Assembly: GCF_009882985.1 (NCBI RefSeq)
Contig: NZ_WTUZ01000020.1
Location: 317,064-381,063, forward strand
Length of the DNA stretch: 64,000 bases
DNA from: Paenibacillus silvestris
GTDB taxonomy: Bacteria > Bacillota > Bacilli > Paenibacillales > NBRC-103111
Reading direction: 5' to 3'
A model generated the notes under the pieces. It saw nothing but the letters and a program-made list of their open reading frames with translations, ran no database searches and had not been told where the DNA came from. The stretch's first letter is position 1. Each line of letters starts with the position of its first letter. Positions 1 through 7,695 of the stretch are shown here, in pieces. The translations under genes were made by a program, and so were the position numbers.

Positions 1-846
1 GCCCATGATGCGGCTGACCATTTTGGACGTGTTAAAAATTTCGCTGGACACAATTCCTGTTTCCACACCCATCGTTTGCTTACGCGTCTCTATCGCCATC
101 ACGAGTTCTTCAAGGGAACAGTTGCCTGCGCGCTCTCCTACGCCGTTCACCGTTACTTCCACGTGTGTGACGCCAGCCGCAATAGCTGCAAGGCTATTCG
201 CTACGGCAAGGCCCAGGTCATTGTGGCAATGTGCACTGTATTCAACCGTGTCGCCGCCTCTTACACTTTGGCGCACTCTGCGGAACATCGCCCCGTATTC
301 TTCTGGCAGCGCATAGCCGACTGTATCTGGAATGTTCAGAATGGTAGCACCTTCAGCGATGACGGCCTCCAGCACTTCGAACAAGAATTCGTCCCCGGTC
401 CGCGTGGCATCCATCGGTGAGAATTCAATGTTGTTCACGAATTGTTTCGCATAAGCGACCATGGATCGCGCCATTTCAACGACCTGCTGACGCGATTTGC
501 GAAGCTGGAAATCCAGATGGATGTCCGACGAGGACAGGAACATGTGAATGCGGCGCGATGCGGCATCTTGCGTAGCTTTGATAGCTGAATCAATATCCGC
601 TTTCATCGCACGGGCAAATCCGCAAATTTCTACGCCTTGCAGCTCACGCGAAATCTGCTGCACCGCATGAAAGTCGCCGGGGCTCGAGATTGGAAAGCCA
701 GGCTCGATCGTGTCTACGCCCATTTTGGCCAGCTGTCTCGCGATGCGAATCTTTTCTTCCGGATAAAGTGAAGCGCCCGGTGCTTGCTCACCGTCTCTAA
801 GTGTTGTATCAAAAATGCGAATGCGGCGGTTTGTGTTATTTTCCAT
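1..846 (-). CDS. leuA: 2-isopropylmalate synthase, 5' part (runs off left edge)
   Basis: Catalyses condensation of acetyl-CoA with 2-oxoisovalerate, the first committed step of leucine synthesis. The 282 visible codons carry the DTTLRDGEQAPGAS motif at residues 13-26, the SSSDIHLDFQL segment, and the HCHNDLGLAVANS metal-binding block followed by VNGVGERAGN. Together these are diagnostic of LeuA within the HMGL/DRE-TIM family. The start is the ATG at 844-846, with AGGAGG-like purines just upstream. The rest of the catalytic barrel and the C-terminal leucine-sensing domain lie outside the window. Two T-boxes with leucine specifiers lie 340-900 bp upstream on the same strand, so transcription should follow leucyl-tRNA charging. 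No ilv gene sits between the T-boxes and leuA. Confidence 0.95.
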   Translation of the reverse strand, partial: MENNTNRRIRIFDTTLRDGEQAPGASLYPEEKIRIARQLAKMGVDTIEPGFPISSPGDFHAVQQISRELQGVEICGFARAMKADIDSAIKATQDAASRRIHMFLSSSDIHLDFQLRKSRQQVVEMARSMVAYAKQFVNNIEFSPMDATRTGDEFLFEVLEAVIAEGATILNIPDTVGYALPEEYGAMFRRVRQSVRGGDTVEYSAHCHNDLGLAVANSLAAIAAGVTHVEVTVNGVGERAGNCSLEELVMAIETRKQTMGVETGIVSSEIFNTSKMVSRIMG

Positions 847-969
847 GGTTCAATTCCTCCTCGAATGTGAGCCAATCTTTGTTGGCTGTGGTTTGTTGTT
901 GATGGTTTCTTATTGATGGTCTGTTGCTGATGATTTCTTAAAGTCAGGCGATGCTGTTAATTTACATAA

Positions 970-1144
970 GGGAACCTCTTTCCCCTATTCATAAGAAAAG
1001 ATGAGGTTCAGCTCATGACGGGGAACTACAGGGCCTTATCCTCTCTCCTTGGGCTAAATTTCCACCTAAAAGGAAATAGCGGATCACAGTTCCCTCTCCT
1101 TGCTTTAGAGGCTATTTTCGTTGAAATAGCGCCCTGGAGTTCCC
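970..1144. repeat. FFRR intergenic repeat element, copy A
   Basis: One of four copies of an element built from a unit of the type GGGAACTACAGGGCGCTAT. Units lie at 970 (forward, degenerate), 1021 (forward), 1073 (reverse) and 1123 (reverse). Like units are 50-51 bp apart and the outermost GAAC/GTTC cores are 167 bp apart. The whole element is an imperfect inverted repeat that could fold as one long hairpin. This copy lies inside the presumed leuA leader, downstream of the second T-box terminator. No coding potential is evident. The rest of the 847-1188 gap holds only the leuA ribosome site and a T/G-rich stretch. Confidence 0.8.
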
Positions 1145-1188
1145 TTCCCCGCTGTCGATCAAAGCTGTTTCACTCGCCCCGGAGACGA

Positions 1189-1475
1189 CAAAAAGACCCG
1201 TCATCTCCACATAAGAGACGACGGGTCTTCACCCAGCGCGGTACCACTCTTGTTGGCTTCGCTAACGAAGCCCACCTCAGACATAGCGGTTGCTATGTCA
1301 CCTGATCACGGAGGTCATCCGTTCATCCCTAACAGCAGGTGAGACTGCCGATCAGGATGACCGCTTCCAAGCGAGTTCGGGGCGTTCACGGTCTGCGTCG
1401 CATCAACCCGCAGCTTTCTGTACCGTAGAAGTGAGCCCTTACTACTCTTGTTCATTGCGTTTGTTCTATATGTGA
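1189..1475 (-). promoter_or_regulatory. Leucine T-box riboswitch B (proximal)
   Basis: Minus-strand leader with the conserved antiterminator T-box AGAGTGGTACCGCG at 1236-1250. A strong GC-rich terminator hairpin ending in a T-run follows (1189-1229). Further upstream is a stem I region with the GAA-CUC-G specifier context; the putative CUC codon is at 1373-1375. The variable base of the UGGU motif would pair with a discriminator A, as in tRNA-Leu. I see no good sigma-A promoter between this and T-box A, so it probably works in series with it. Class I T-box assignment rests on conserved motifs read by eye. Confidence 0.9.
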
Positions 1476-1480
1476 AAACC

Positions 1481-1761
1481 AAAAAGACCTGCCATCTCTA
1501 TATAAGAGACGACAGGTCTGAACCTTCCGCGGTACCACTCTAATTGATCCGAGCTGTTACACTCGAAACCACTCATGTACCTGATCACGGGGGTCAACCG
1601 TCAAGACCTACTTGGGTGCTGGATCCTTGGCATCCTTATCAGTCTTACCGCTCCCGGGCGAGTTCTGGTCACGTTTCGTCTGTGCTTTCACCAAGCGCAC
1701 AGCTCTCTGAGCGAAACTGAGGTTCCGTACTAATCCCGTTCGTTGCGTTTTTAAAGTATTG
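1481..1761 (-). promoter_or_regulatory. Leucine T-box riboswitch A (distal)
   Basis: First of two tandem T-boxes. On the minus strand it shows, in order, a GGATTAGTACGG-type stem I start, the AGAGAGCTGTG and GGTGAAAGCACAG stem I elements, the specifier context GAA-CUC-G with CUC at 1660-1662, the T-box GAGTGGTACCGCGG at 1527-1541 and a terminator hairpin with T-run at 1481-1519. The specifier and discriminator pairing predict tRNA-Leu, matching the leuA gene downstream. Confidence 0.92.
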
Positions 1762-1767
1762 ATTGTG

Positions 1768-1796
1768 ATTATAATATGCGCATTTCACAAAGTCAA
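1768..1796 (-). promoter_or_regulatory. Sigma-A promoter of the T-box/leuA transcript
   Basis: Minus-strand TTGACT (1791-1796), 17-bp spacer, TATAAT (1768-1773). The predicted start near 1761 fits the beginning of T-box A. It is an almost perfect vegetative promoter. Confidence 0.8.
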
Positions 1797-1827
1797 TACA
1801 GTTATCTGAACATTTATTTTTTTCAGA

Positions 1828-2871
1828 CTACCATTCTTCTAGCTTGAGCTGCGGCTCAGCTTTGAGTTCCATAGAGTCGAACTCCTGCTTGTCCCACTTG
1901 AGGAAAGCGGCTGCGCCTATCATCGCAGCGTTGTCCGTGCATAGAACGTGCGGAGGCACGAGCAGCGGCACGTTAAGCTCCTCGCAGCGCTCAGCAAGCG
2001 CGCTGCGCAGCCCTTTGTTCGCCGCAACACCACCCGCGAGCAAGAGCTGTTTGGCGCCGTATTCGCGTACGGCGCGGGCCGCTTTCTCGACAAGCACGTC
2101 GATGACGGATGCTTGGAAGCCCTTGGCGATTTGCGCGGTTTGGACGGCTTCGCCGCGCATTTTGCTTTGGTTGACGACGTTCAGCACAGCAGATTTCAAA
2201 CCGCTGAAGCTGAAGTCGTAAGAGTCTGCCTCGAGCCACGAGCGCGGCAGCTTGATCTCGGAATCAGCTTCCTGTGCAAGCCGATCCACGTGAGGTCCGC
2301 CAGGGTAGGGCAGCCCCATGGCTCTGGCAATTTTGTCGTAGGCTTCGCCAGCCGCGTCGTCGCGTGTTCGCCCAATGATGCGGAACTTGCCTGGCTCCTC
2401 GAGAAGCACAAGCTCTGTATGCCCGCCGGACACGACAAGCGAAATAAGCGGATATTCCAGCTCATGCACGAGCTGATTCGCATAAATATGTCCAGCAATA
2501 TGATGAACACCGATGAGAGGCAGATCCAGTGCGCAGGCAAGCGCTTTGCCTGCAACAACGCCAACTAGTAAGGCCCCAATCAGACCAGGGCCCTCTGTGA
2601 CAGCAATGGCTGACAGCTCCTGAAGCGATACACACGCTTTTTCAACAGCTTCTTCGAGCATCCACGTAATCGACTCCACGTGCTTCCGGGAAGCCACCTC
2701 GGGGACTACGCCGCCATAACGCTGATGCGTCTCAATCTGGCTCGAAATCACATTCGAGCGAATGATTTTACCATTTTCGACAATCGCTACAGAGGTTTCA
2801 TCACAGCTTGTCTCAATAGCCAAAATATAGACGGGTTTACTATGTTGATCAATTTTAGTCACGTTCTTCAC
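1828..2871 (-). CDS. tsaD: tRNA N6-threonylcarbamoyladenosine transferase TsaD
   Basis: Transfers threonylcarbamoyl from TC-AMP to A37 of ANN-decoding tRNAs, working with TsaB and TsaE in the cytoplasm. The 347 residues have the normal family length. They carry AIETSCDET (about 18-26), the metal-binding HIAGHIYA motif (His124 and His128), VSGGHTEL and the C-terminal LAGGVAANK and DNAAMIGAAA motifs of the ASKHA fold. It is the last gene of a tsaE-tsaB-rimI-tsaD run, 12 bp after rimI. The listed start is a GTG. An in-frame GTG at codon 4 (2862) has a slightly better-placed AGGTG ribosome site and may be the true start. Confidence 0.96.
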   Translation of the reverse strand: MKNVTKIDQHSKPVYILAIETSCDETSVAIVENGKIIRSNVISSQIETHQRYGGVVPEVASRKHVESITWMLEEAVEKACVSLQELSAIAVTEGPGLIGALLVGVVAGKALACALDLPLIGVHHIAGHIYANQLVHELEYPLISLVVSGGHTELVLLEEPGKFRIIGRTRDDAAGEAYDKIARAMGLPYPGGPHVDRLAQEADSEIKLPRSWLEADSYDFSFSGLKSAVLNVVNQSKMRGEAVQTAQIAKGFQASVIDVLVEKAARAVREYGAKQLLLAGGVAANKGLRSALAERCEELNVPLLVPPHVLCTDNAAMIGAAAFLKWDKQEFDSMELKAEPQLKLEEW

Positions 2872-2883
2872 CTGCCGAAAGCC

Positions 2884-3393
2884 TCAATCTCCGAGACTAT
2901 CCTTTCTTCTCTTAGGCAAATCCGCCCACATAATTACCGCATCTTCACGATTATCGGTATAGTAGCCTCTGCGTACACCAACGGAGCGGAAGCCGACTTT
3001 TTCATACAAATTTTGCGCTACGTAATTCGAAGCCCGCACCTCAAGCGTCATGCGAATCGCCCCAAGAAAAGCGGCAGTTTTCATCAACTCACGCATGAGA
3101 CGCTCGCCGAGCTTGCGGCCTCTGAAGGAGTCGCGGACGGCAATATTCGTTACATGCGCCTCTTCCATAATGAGCCACATGCCCCCGTATCCAGCGACCT
3201 CACCGCCTGAATCCATGATCATATAATGAGCGAACTGATTGTTCGTTAATTCATTTTCAAAAGCTCCTTTGGTCCATGGTGTCGTAAAGGCTTCCTGCTC
3301 GATTTCGCAGATAAAGGGAATGTCTTCCATCTGCATGGAGCGAAAAACCAACGTTTCTTCCGTCGTCTGCGGCTGATGTTGTTCCACGATCAA
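2884..3393 (-). CDS. rimI: Ribosomal-protein-alanine N-acetyltransferase RimI
   Basis: GNAT-fold acetyltransferase; the family acetylates the N-terminal alanine of ribosomal protein S18. The sequence shows the GNAT core: the strand VTNIAVRDSFRGRKLGERLM with the acetyl-CoA-binding RGRKLG loop, then LEVRASNYVAQNLYEKVGF, which is typical of RimI. The start is a TTG that overlaps the tsaB stop, preceded by GGGAGG. A GTG two codons later (3387) is better spaced from that site. The position between tsaB and tsaD is the usual Firmicute arrangement and supports the RimI call over a generic GNAT. Confidence 0.92.
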   Translation of the reverse strand: MIVEQHQPQTTEETLVFRSMQMEDIPFICEIEQEAFTTPWTKGAFENELTNNQFAHYMIMDSGGEVAGYGGMWLIMEEAHVTNIAVRDSFRGRKLGERLMRELMKTAAFLGAIRMTLEVRASNYVAQNLYEKVGFRSVGVRRGYYTDNREDAVIMWADLPKRRKDSLGD

Positions 3394-4214
3394 TTCCCTC
3401 CCTTCTTCACCTGGATGCCTGCCAGCAAATTAGCTTCAGCCTCCGGAAGTCTTGTGTAGTTTGGTACAAACGTATGCACATCTGCTCTCTCGCCCCGAGC
3501 TAATCGCGGGTAAGCAAGCTGACCAACATACTGCGCTTCGATCCCATAGGAAAGCTGCTCCAAGCTCCCCTTCCAATCTTGCACAAATTGGGTGAGTTCT
3601 TCGCTAAAGCCCTCTATTTCACCTACAAAGAGAATCTTATCAGGTGCTTGTTCAGGCTCTGCACTTGCAGCCTGTGCGAGCAATTGCACCAGCCAAGGTC
3701 CGATGACACGAATGCCATCCGGCAGCACTTCATGCCAATCCGCTGCTAGCTCTTCTTGATCTGTCATCGGGGAAACACCCGAATAAGCGTAAACAGCTGT
3801 GAACGCCTGTTTGCGCCTTCCATCCAAGAGCGGCACGACCCACGTAAGTCCCTTATTGTTCTTGTCCTCCTGCTTCATCGCCCCGCCAAGCGCCATGGCT
3901 TCCAAGCTCGAAACACCGATTAGATCAAGACTTAGCGACCAAGCAAATGTTTTGGCAACAGAAACAGCAATACGCACCCCCGTATACGAACCGGGACCTT
4001 GGCCTACTGCAACAGATTGCAGGTCTTTCGGTTTGAGCTGCAATGAAGCTAACAAATCTTGAATGTGTGGAAGCAGTCCGATGGAGTGATTCCGTTCCGC
4101 GTATGAACTCACCTCGCCGAGCATCTTACCGTTCTCTAGAATCGCAACGGTCATGGCTGAAGATGAGGTATCGATGGCTAAGCATCGTCCTGTGTGATTA
4201 GTCGGGTCTGTCAT
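3390..4214 (-). CDS. tsaB: tRNA t6A biosynthesis protein TsaB
   Basis: Non-catalytic ASKHA paralogue of TsaD that scaffolds the TsaD-TsaB-TsaE complex. Residues about 12-22 read LAIDTSSSAMT. The block VGQGPGSYTGVRIAVSVAK (about 68-86) and the GVSSLEA motif are TsaB signatures. At 274 residues it is somewhat longer than the usual 220-240, with an insertion after the DGRRKQAF block. It overlaps tsaE by 4 bp (ATGA) and rimI by 4 bp, which implies translational coupling. Confidence 0.94.
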   Translation of the reverse strand: MTDPTNHTGRCLAIDTSSSAMTVAILENGKMLGEVSSYAERNHSIGLLPHIQDLLASLQLKPKDLQSVAVGQGPGSYTGVRIAVSVAKTFAWSLSLDLIGVSSLEAMALGGAMKQEDKNNKGLTWVVPLLDGRRKQAFTAVYAYSGVSPMTDQEELAADWHEVLPDGIRVIGPWLVQLLAQAASAEPEQAPDKILFVGEIEGFSEELTQFVQDWKGSLEQLSYGIEAQYVGQLAYPRLARGERADVHTFVPNYTRLPEAEANLLAGIQVKKGGN

Positions 4215-4702
4215 TGTAAATGTCCGTTCTCCTTCATCTGCCTACACCAACTCACATACGGATCTCCGTATGGCGTCAGGTGAAACACTCTGGTTTGATC
4301 CCCTTGAAGGGATATCGTAATGGCAAGTCGCTCCGGCGGCAGAAGATCTTCAATGAGGCTTGACCACTCAATCAAGGTCACGCCACTTCCATAGAAGTAA
4401 TCCTCCAGCCCCAGCTCGTCCGCCTCCTCTTGGGAAATGCGATACATATCCATATGGTAGAAAGGAATTTTAGCTCCCTCATATTCTTTGATAATTGTAA
4501 ATGTAGGGGAATTGACGTATTCTTGAATGCCTATCGCCCTTGCAAAGCCTTGTGAAAATCTCGTTTTGCCTGCTCCCAAATCACCATCCAGCGTAAGAAC
4601 GGAGCCAGGAACCAGATAGGCGGCCAACAATTTACCCAGTGAATCCGTGTCTTCCTCATGCTGGGAGTAGTACGTAAATGTGGATTGAGTCAGTGATCTC
4701 AT
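4211..4702 (-). CDS. tsaE: tRNA t6A biosynthesis ATPase TsaE
   Basis: Small P-loop ATPase that resets the TsaBD complex during t6A synthesis. The chosen ATG (4700-4702) follows GGAAG by 7 bp and gives 163 residues. The reading frame stays open further upstream, but that stretch runs back through the sspH terminator and is not protein-like. Walker A is GDLGAGKT at about 40-47, followed by GFARAIG and NSPTFTIIKEY, then YHMDMYR and the LIEWSSLIEDLLP segment, all typical of TsaE. It is the first gene of the four-gene t6A run and overlaps tsaB by 4 bp. Confidence 0.95.
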   Translation of the reverse strand: MRSLTQSTFTYYSQHEEDTDSLGKLLAAYLVPGSVLTLDGDLGAGKTRFSQGFARAIGIQEYVNSPTFTIIKEYEGAKIPFYHMDMYRISQEEADELGLEDYFYGSGVTLIEWSSLIEDLLPPERLAITISLQGDQTRVFHLTPYGDPYVSWCRQMKENGHLQ

Positions 4703-4771
4703 CCCTTTCTTCCGATTGCGCTTGCTGCTCCTATTATAGACTTCGCTAGTAGGCAACAGCAACCTGAAATG

Positions 4772-4808
4772 AAAAAAAGCCCGCTCCGAATTGCATCGGG
4801 GCAGGCTT
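4772..4808 (-). terminator. Terminator after sspH
   Basis: Minus-strand GC-rich hairpin (AAGCCTGCCCCGA paired with TCGGAGCGGGCTT) followed by a run of T. It lies 10 bp beyond the sspH stop and separates the spore gene pair from tsaE. Confidence 0.8.
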
Positions 4809-4818
4809 GCCATTTCCG

Positions 4819-5001
4819 TCAGTGAACCTCTTCCAACTCTTGAACCGTCACTAATCGGGAATCGGCCGGATTTTCTTCGGCATGAACCTTAACGAGCGCT
4901 TTGCTTGAGTCGACACTGTCGATCCAGACGGGAACGCCGTTAAGTTCAACCGTAATCTTTTCATCTGCGGCTAAAATTTCTTGAGCGCGATGAAGGTTCA
5001 T
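4819..5001 (-). CDS. sspH: H-type small acid-soluble spore protein
   Basis: A 60-residue protein starting MNLHRAQEILAA, with the NGVPVWIDSVD and KVHAEENPADSRLVTV segments that match the SspH family of minor spore proteins synthesised in the forespore. The start overlaps the stop of the upstream small gene by 4 bp (ATGA). No strong independent ribosome site is visible, so translation is probably coupled. The family call rests on the characteristic N-terminus, length and the HVHP/KVHAEE-type block. Confidence 0.85.
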   Translation of the reverse strand: MNLHRAQEILAADEKITVELNGVPVWIDSVDSSKALVKVHAEENPADSRLVTVQELEEVH

Positions 5002-5183
5002 GGCTCATCCAATACGGATTCTGGATGATCCATCGTATCCGTTGTCGTGGATTCGATTAATCCGTTATGCATGGTGACGTTGCCGCCTCCCAAGCCCTCA
5101 TTAATCATACGGTCAATATCCATAAAATGATCTTCTTGACCCTGATCGTTCGTATCTTGGGATGCATTTGAATCCTGTGCCAT
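4998..5183 (-). CDS. Small acidic protein of unknown function, cotranscribed with sspH
   Basis: A 61-residue acidic protein starting MAQDSNASQDT. The start was chosen because AAGGAGGG lies 7 bp upstream; a longer in-frame start lacks this. It is rich in Asp, Asn, Gly and Thr with no membrane segment, and contains a conserved-looking core DIDRMINEGLGGGNV. I do not recognise a named family. The 4-bp overlap with sspH suggests a role in the developing or dormant spore, but that is inference from context only. Confidence 0.75.
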   Translation of the reverse strand: MAQDSNASQDTNDQGQEDHFMDIDRMINEGLGGGNVTMHNGLIESTTTDTMDHPESVLDEP

Positions 5184-5293
5184 CCTTGAATCCCTCCTTA
5201 GCATTAGCTTTGCCTATGACAAGCTGCTTAGCATTAAACTTGCCTCTTTAACGTACCCACTCAGGAGGCAAACCATTCTCTCAAAATACTTCC

Positions 5294-5323
5294 GTATAAA
5301 GGAAGGAAATCAAGAGAATACTA
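5294..5323 (+). promoter_or_regulatory. Candidate forespore (sigma-G-like) promoter of ku
   Basis: GTATA (5294-5298), 18-bp spacer, AATACTA (5317-5323). Each box is one mismatch from the sigma-G consensus (GMATA and CATNNTA). In Bacillus subtilis the ku homologue is a sigma-G gene. The promoter call is by eye and tentative. Confidence 0.4.
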
Positions 5324-5358
5324 GTAAAATAAAGCTCATTTGGGGGAGGAATCAAGCG

Positions 5359-6234
5359 ATGCATACGGTTTGGAAAGGCGCGATCTCTTTCGGACTCGTA
5401 CATGTGCCTGTGAAAATGTTTTCGGCTACGGAAGATAAGGATATCTCCATGCGATATATACATAAAACCTGCATTACTCCGCTAGCATATGTGCGCAAAT
5501 GCCAGACTTGCGACAAGGAAGTAGAGTGGGATGAAATTACGAAAGGCTATGAATACGAACCTGGGCGTTTCGTCCTTTTTGAGAAGGAAGAGTTGGAAAC
5601 GATCTCAGGAGAAGCGAATAAAGAGATCAAAATTCTGGACTTCGTCAACTTGACAGATATCGACCCTGTTTACTTTCAAAAAACGTACTACTTAGGGCCC
5701 GGGGATACAGGTGCTGGCGCTTATAATTTGCTGCTTGACTCCATGCGCCAAACCGGCAAAATCGGCATCGCCAAAGTTTCCATCCGCTCCAAGAGCTCCC
5801 TGGCCGCTATTCGCGTCATCGAGAACTGCTTGGCGCTTGAGACCATTTTTTATCCCGACGAAATTCGGCCCATCTCACAAGTTCCTAATTTACCTGAGAA
5901 AGTGACTGTGAACGAGCGTGAGTTGGACATGGCAAAAATGCTGATTAGCCAATTATCTTCTCCTTTTGAACCTGAGAAGTATAAAGACGAATATCGCGGA
6001 CGCCTGTTAGAAGCTATCGAGCACAAAATCGCAGGAGAAGAAGTACAAGCAGCGCCTGCCCTGCAAAAAACGAGCGTTATCGACCTTATGGCTGCTCTGC
6101 AAGCGAGCTTGGATGCCACCCAGTCATCCTCCGGTGACAGCAAAGTGACGCTGGAGTCTGATGCCACCGTTACGGAGGAAAAGAAACCGAAAGCCAAACC
6201 TCGTGCGAAGAAAGCGAAGGAGCCTATTGCGTAG
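5359..6234 (+). CDS. ku: Non-homologous end joining protein Ku
   Basis: Bacterial Ku homodimer that binds DNA ends and recruits LigD. The 291 residues start MHTVWKGAISFGLVHVPVKM, the family's hallmark N-terminus, followed by the YIHKTCITPLAYVRKC and YEYEPGRFVLFEKEEL blocks of the beta-barrel core. The C-terminus is a Lys/Ala-rich tail (EEKKPKAKPRAKKAKEPIA) of the kind that binds DNA non-specifically in other Ku proteins. GGGGGAGGAATC precedes the ATG. The gene converges on the ligase gene, with a shared terminator between them. Confidence 0.96.
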   Translation: MHTVWKGAISFGLVHVPVKMFSATEDKDISMRYIHKTCITPLAYVRKCQTCDKEVEWDEITKGYEYEPGRFVLFEKEELETISGEANKEIKILDFVNLTDIDPVYFQKTYYLGPGDTGAGAYNLLLDSMRQTGKIGIAKVSIRSKSSLAAIRVIENCLALETIFYPDEIRPISQVPNLPEKVTVNERELDMAKMLISQLSSPFEPEKYKDEYRGRLLEAIEHKIAGEEVQAAPALQKTSVIDLMAALQASLDATQSSSGDSKVTLESDATVTEEKKPKAKPRAKKAKEPIA

Positions 6235-6244
6235 AAAATTACTT

Positions 6245-6286
6245 AAAAGCCTGCCCGGTCCCTGTTAAACCGAGCAGGCTTTTTTG
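6245..6286. terminator. Bidirectional terminator between ku and ligD
   Basis: Hairpin AAGCCTGCCCGG paired with CCGAGCAGGCTT, flanked by A-rich and T-rich runs, between two convergent genes. Confidence 0.8.
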
Positions 6287-6308
6287 CGGCTTCCACTTAG
6301 ACAACACA

Positions 6309-7253
6309 CTAAATTTGTTTAAAGCTGCACTCCTCAGGAGATACAGAGACGATGGCTTGAATGCTAGGCTGGCGCAGATTTCTATCTCGCGTCCAGGCCA
6401 TATAATTGATTTTGACCGTGATGAGGGGCTGGATCCAGATGGCTTCTTTGGACCTTTCAGGCGTATTGACAAACGGTCTTTTCTGCAGAACCATTTGATC
6501 CGTGACTTCGGTCAACGATCTCCAATCACTCTGTGTCAGCTTACCGGTTCCTGCATGACCTATGTACCACAGTCCCCCGGCATCGTCATAAAGTCCCAGC
6601 ATAACAGCATTAACTAAATTCCCTCTCTTCGTTACCCCGCCTACGACTGCGACAAGATCATGGATAATTTTCTTCTTCATCCACCGCTTATCTTTGCCAT
6701 GAAGTTGGTATTTGCTGTTTAAATCTTTGATCACGATACCTTCCATGTCATGCTGCTCCATAACCGCATATAGCGAGGCAGGGTCCGTATGATTGGGGAC
6801 AAGCTGAATCATTTCGCTCGTTGAGACCACGCTGGATAGAAGCTGCTGTCTCTGCTGCAGAGGTTGATCCACTACCCATTGACCATCATGAAATAGAATG
6901 TCAAAAATCATATAGACGACAGGAACTGTTTTTAGAAGCTGCGGAATGTTCTTGGAGGTTCTCACACCGTCTCTTCGCATGATTTCATGAAAGGATGGCT
7001 TTCCGTCTTTGAGTGCAATAATTTCCCCGTCCAAAATGACTGATTTGGCTTTGCAGTAGGATGAAATATTGGCTATCTCCGGGTACTGCATCGTTCGGTC
7101 GTTTAATCGCCGGTTAATGAGACGGACTTCGCTGCCATCGAAATACGTGAGCATTCTAACGCCGTCCCACTTAATTTGCGCCACCCAATCGCTAGACTCT
7201 GGCAGCGCGTTTGTGCTAATCGGCTCGAAAGGAATTACAGGCGTTAGTTCCAT
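6309..7253 (-). CDS. ligD: ATP-dependent DNA ligase, LigD ligase-domain type
   Basis: Seals DNA ends in Ku-dependent repair. The start at 7251-7253 follows GGAGG by 6 bp and gives 314 residues. Motif I KWDGVR has the adenylated Lys at about 28. ILDGEIIAL, YMIFDILFHDG (motif III), EGIVIKDL (motif IV) and RWMKKK (motif V) follow. An OB-fold region carries the GYxGHAGTG-like segment YIGHAGTGK. It lacks the polymerase and phosphoesterase modules of long LigD proteins; a stand-alone polymerase module is encoded at 24.1 kb. The gene faces ku. Confidence 0.93.
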   Translation of the reverse strand: MELTPVIPFEPISTNALPESSDWVAQIKWDGVRMLTYFDGSEVRLINRRLNDRTMQYPEIANISSYCKAKSVILDGEIIALKDGKPSFHEIMRRDGVRTSKNIPQLLKTVPVVYMIFDILFHDGQWVVDQPLQQRQQLLSSVVSTSEMIQLVPNHTDPASLYAVMEQHDMEGIVIKDLNSKYQLHGKDKRWMKKKIIHDLVAVVGGVTKRGNLVNAVMLGLYDDAGGLWYIGHAGTGKLTQSDWRSLTEVTDQMVLQKRPFVNTPERSKEAIWIQPLITVKINYMAWTRDRNLRQPSIQAIVSVSPEECSFKQI

Positions 7254-7301
7254 ACATTCCTCCATTGGTTTCATCGGTATTCTTCATTATTTCCATCCCT
7301 G

Positions 7302-7346
7302 GAAAAAGAAAAACCCATCAACCTTAGGCTGGTGGGTAGATTTGAA
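7302..7346 (-). terminator. Terminator hairpin upstream of ligD
   Basis: Minus-strand hairpin CCCACCAG...TTGATGGG followed by TTTTTCTTTTT. It probably ends read-through from the membrane-protein gene at 7.7-8.9 kb before ligD begins. Confidence 0.55.
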
Positions 7347-7399
7347 GAATTTCGAATGGGCACCTGAGTGGTGAGTGCTGGATCGCTTTAATTAACGCC

Positions 7400-7583
7400 G
7401 ATTTCTCCAGCTATATTCTGCGATTGTTCCACTTTTCCCCAAGTAACTGGATTTTCTACCTCTAATTTCGCCGAATCTAGCAGATTTCGAGTTACTACCG
7501 ACGATTTAGCTGGAGTTTCTACCGCTATCTCATTCCCTGCCGCCAAGCAGCGTAGATTAACGGTAGATTTTCCAGCTATTTCA
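7400..7583. repeat. Intergenic inverted-repeat region, second repeat type
   Basis: Non-coding stretch with two dyads: AGTAACT (7442-7448) with AGTTACT (7491-7497), and a 17-bp arm at 7508-7524 (AGCTGGAGTTTCTACCG) that matches 15 of 17 with the complement of 7561-7577. Its vocabulary (CTGGATTTTCTACC) differs from that of the FFRR element. The rest of the 7347-7695 gap shows only GC-rich, partly self-complementary sequence. Confidence 0.5.
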
Positions 7584-7695
7584 GCTGTAGCTAGGGCTTG
7601 GAGTGGTAGGTTCGAATGTGGCTGCTAGGGCCGCTTCCTTTGTGGGGAGAGCGTGGCGGAAGTGGCTATAGTCGTGGCTTTGGCTATGACAATAG

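Noticed and set aside
1015..1475. Two short plus-strand open frames over the leuA leader
   Set aside because: They lie across repeat copy A and T-box B, which explain the sequence as RNA structure on the other strand.
5200..5250. Direct repeat TAATGCTAAG (minus strand) upstream of the sspH pair
   Set aside because: Two short copies 32 bp apart, one overlapping the ribosome site. This is probably a small local duplication with no supporting context.
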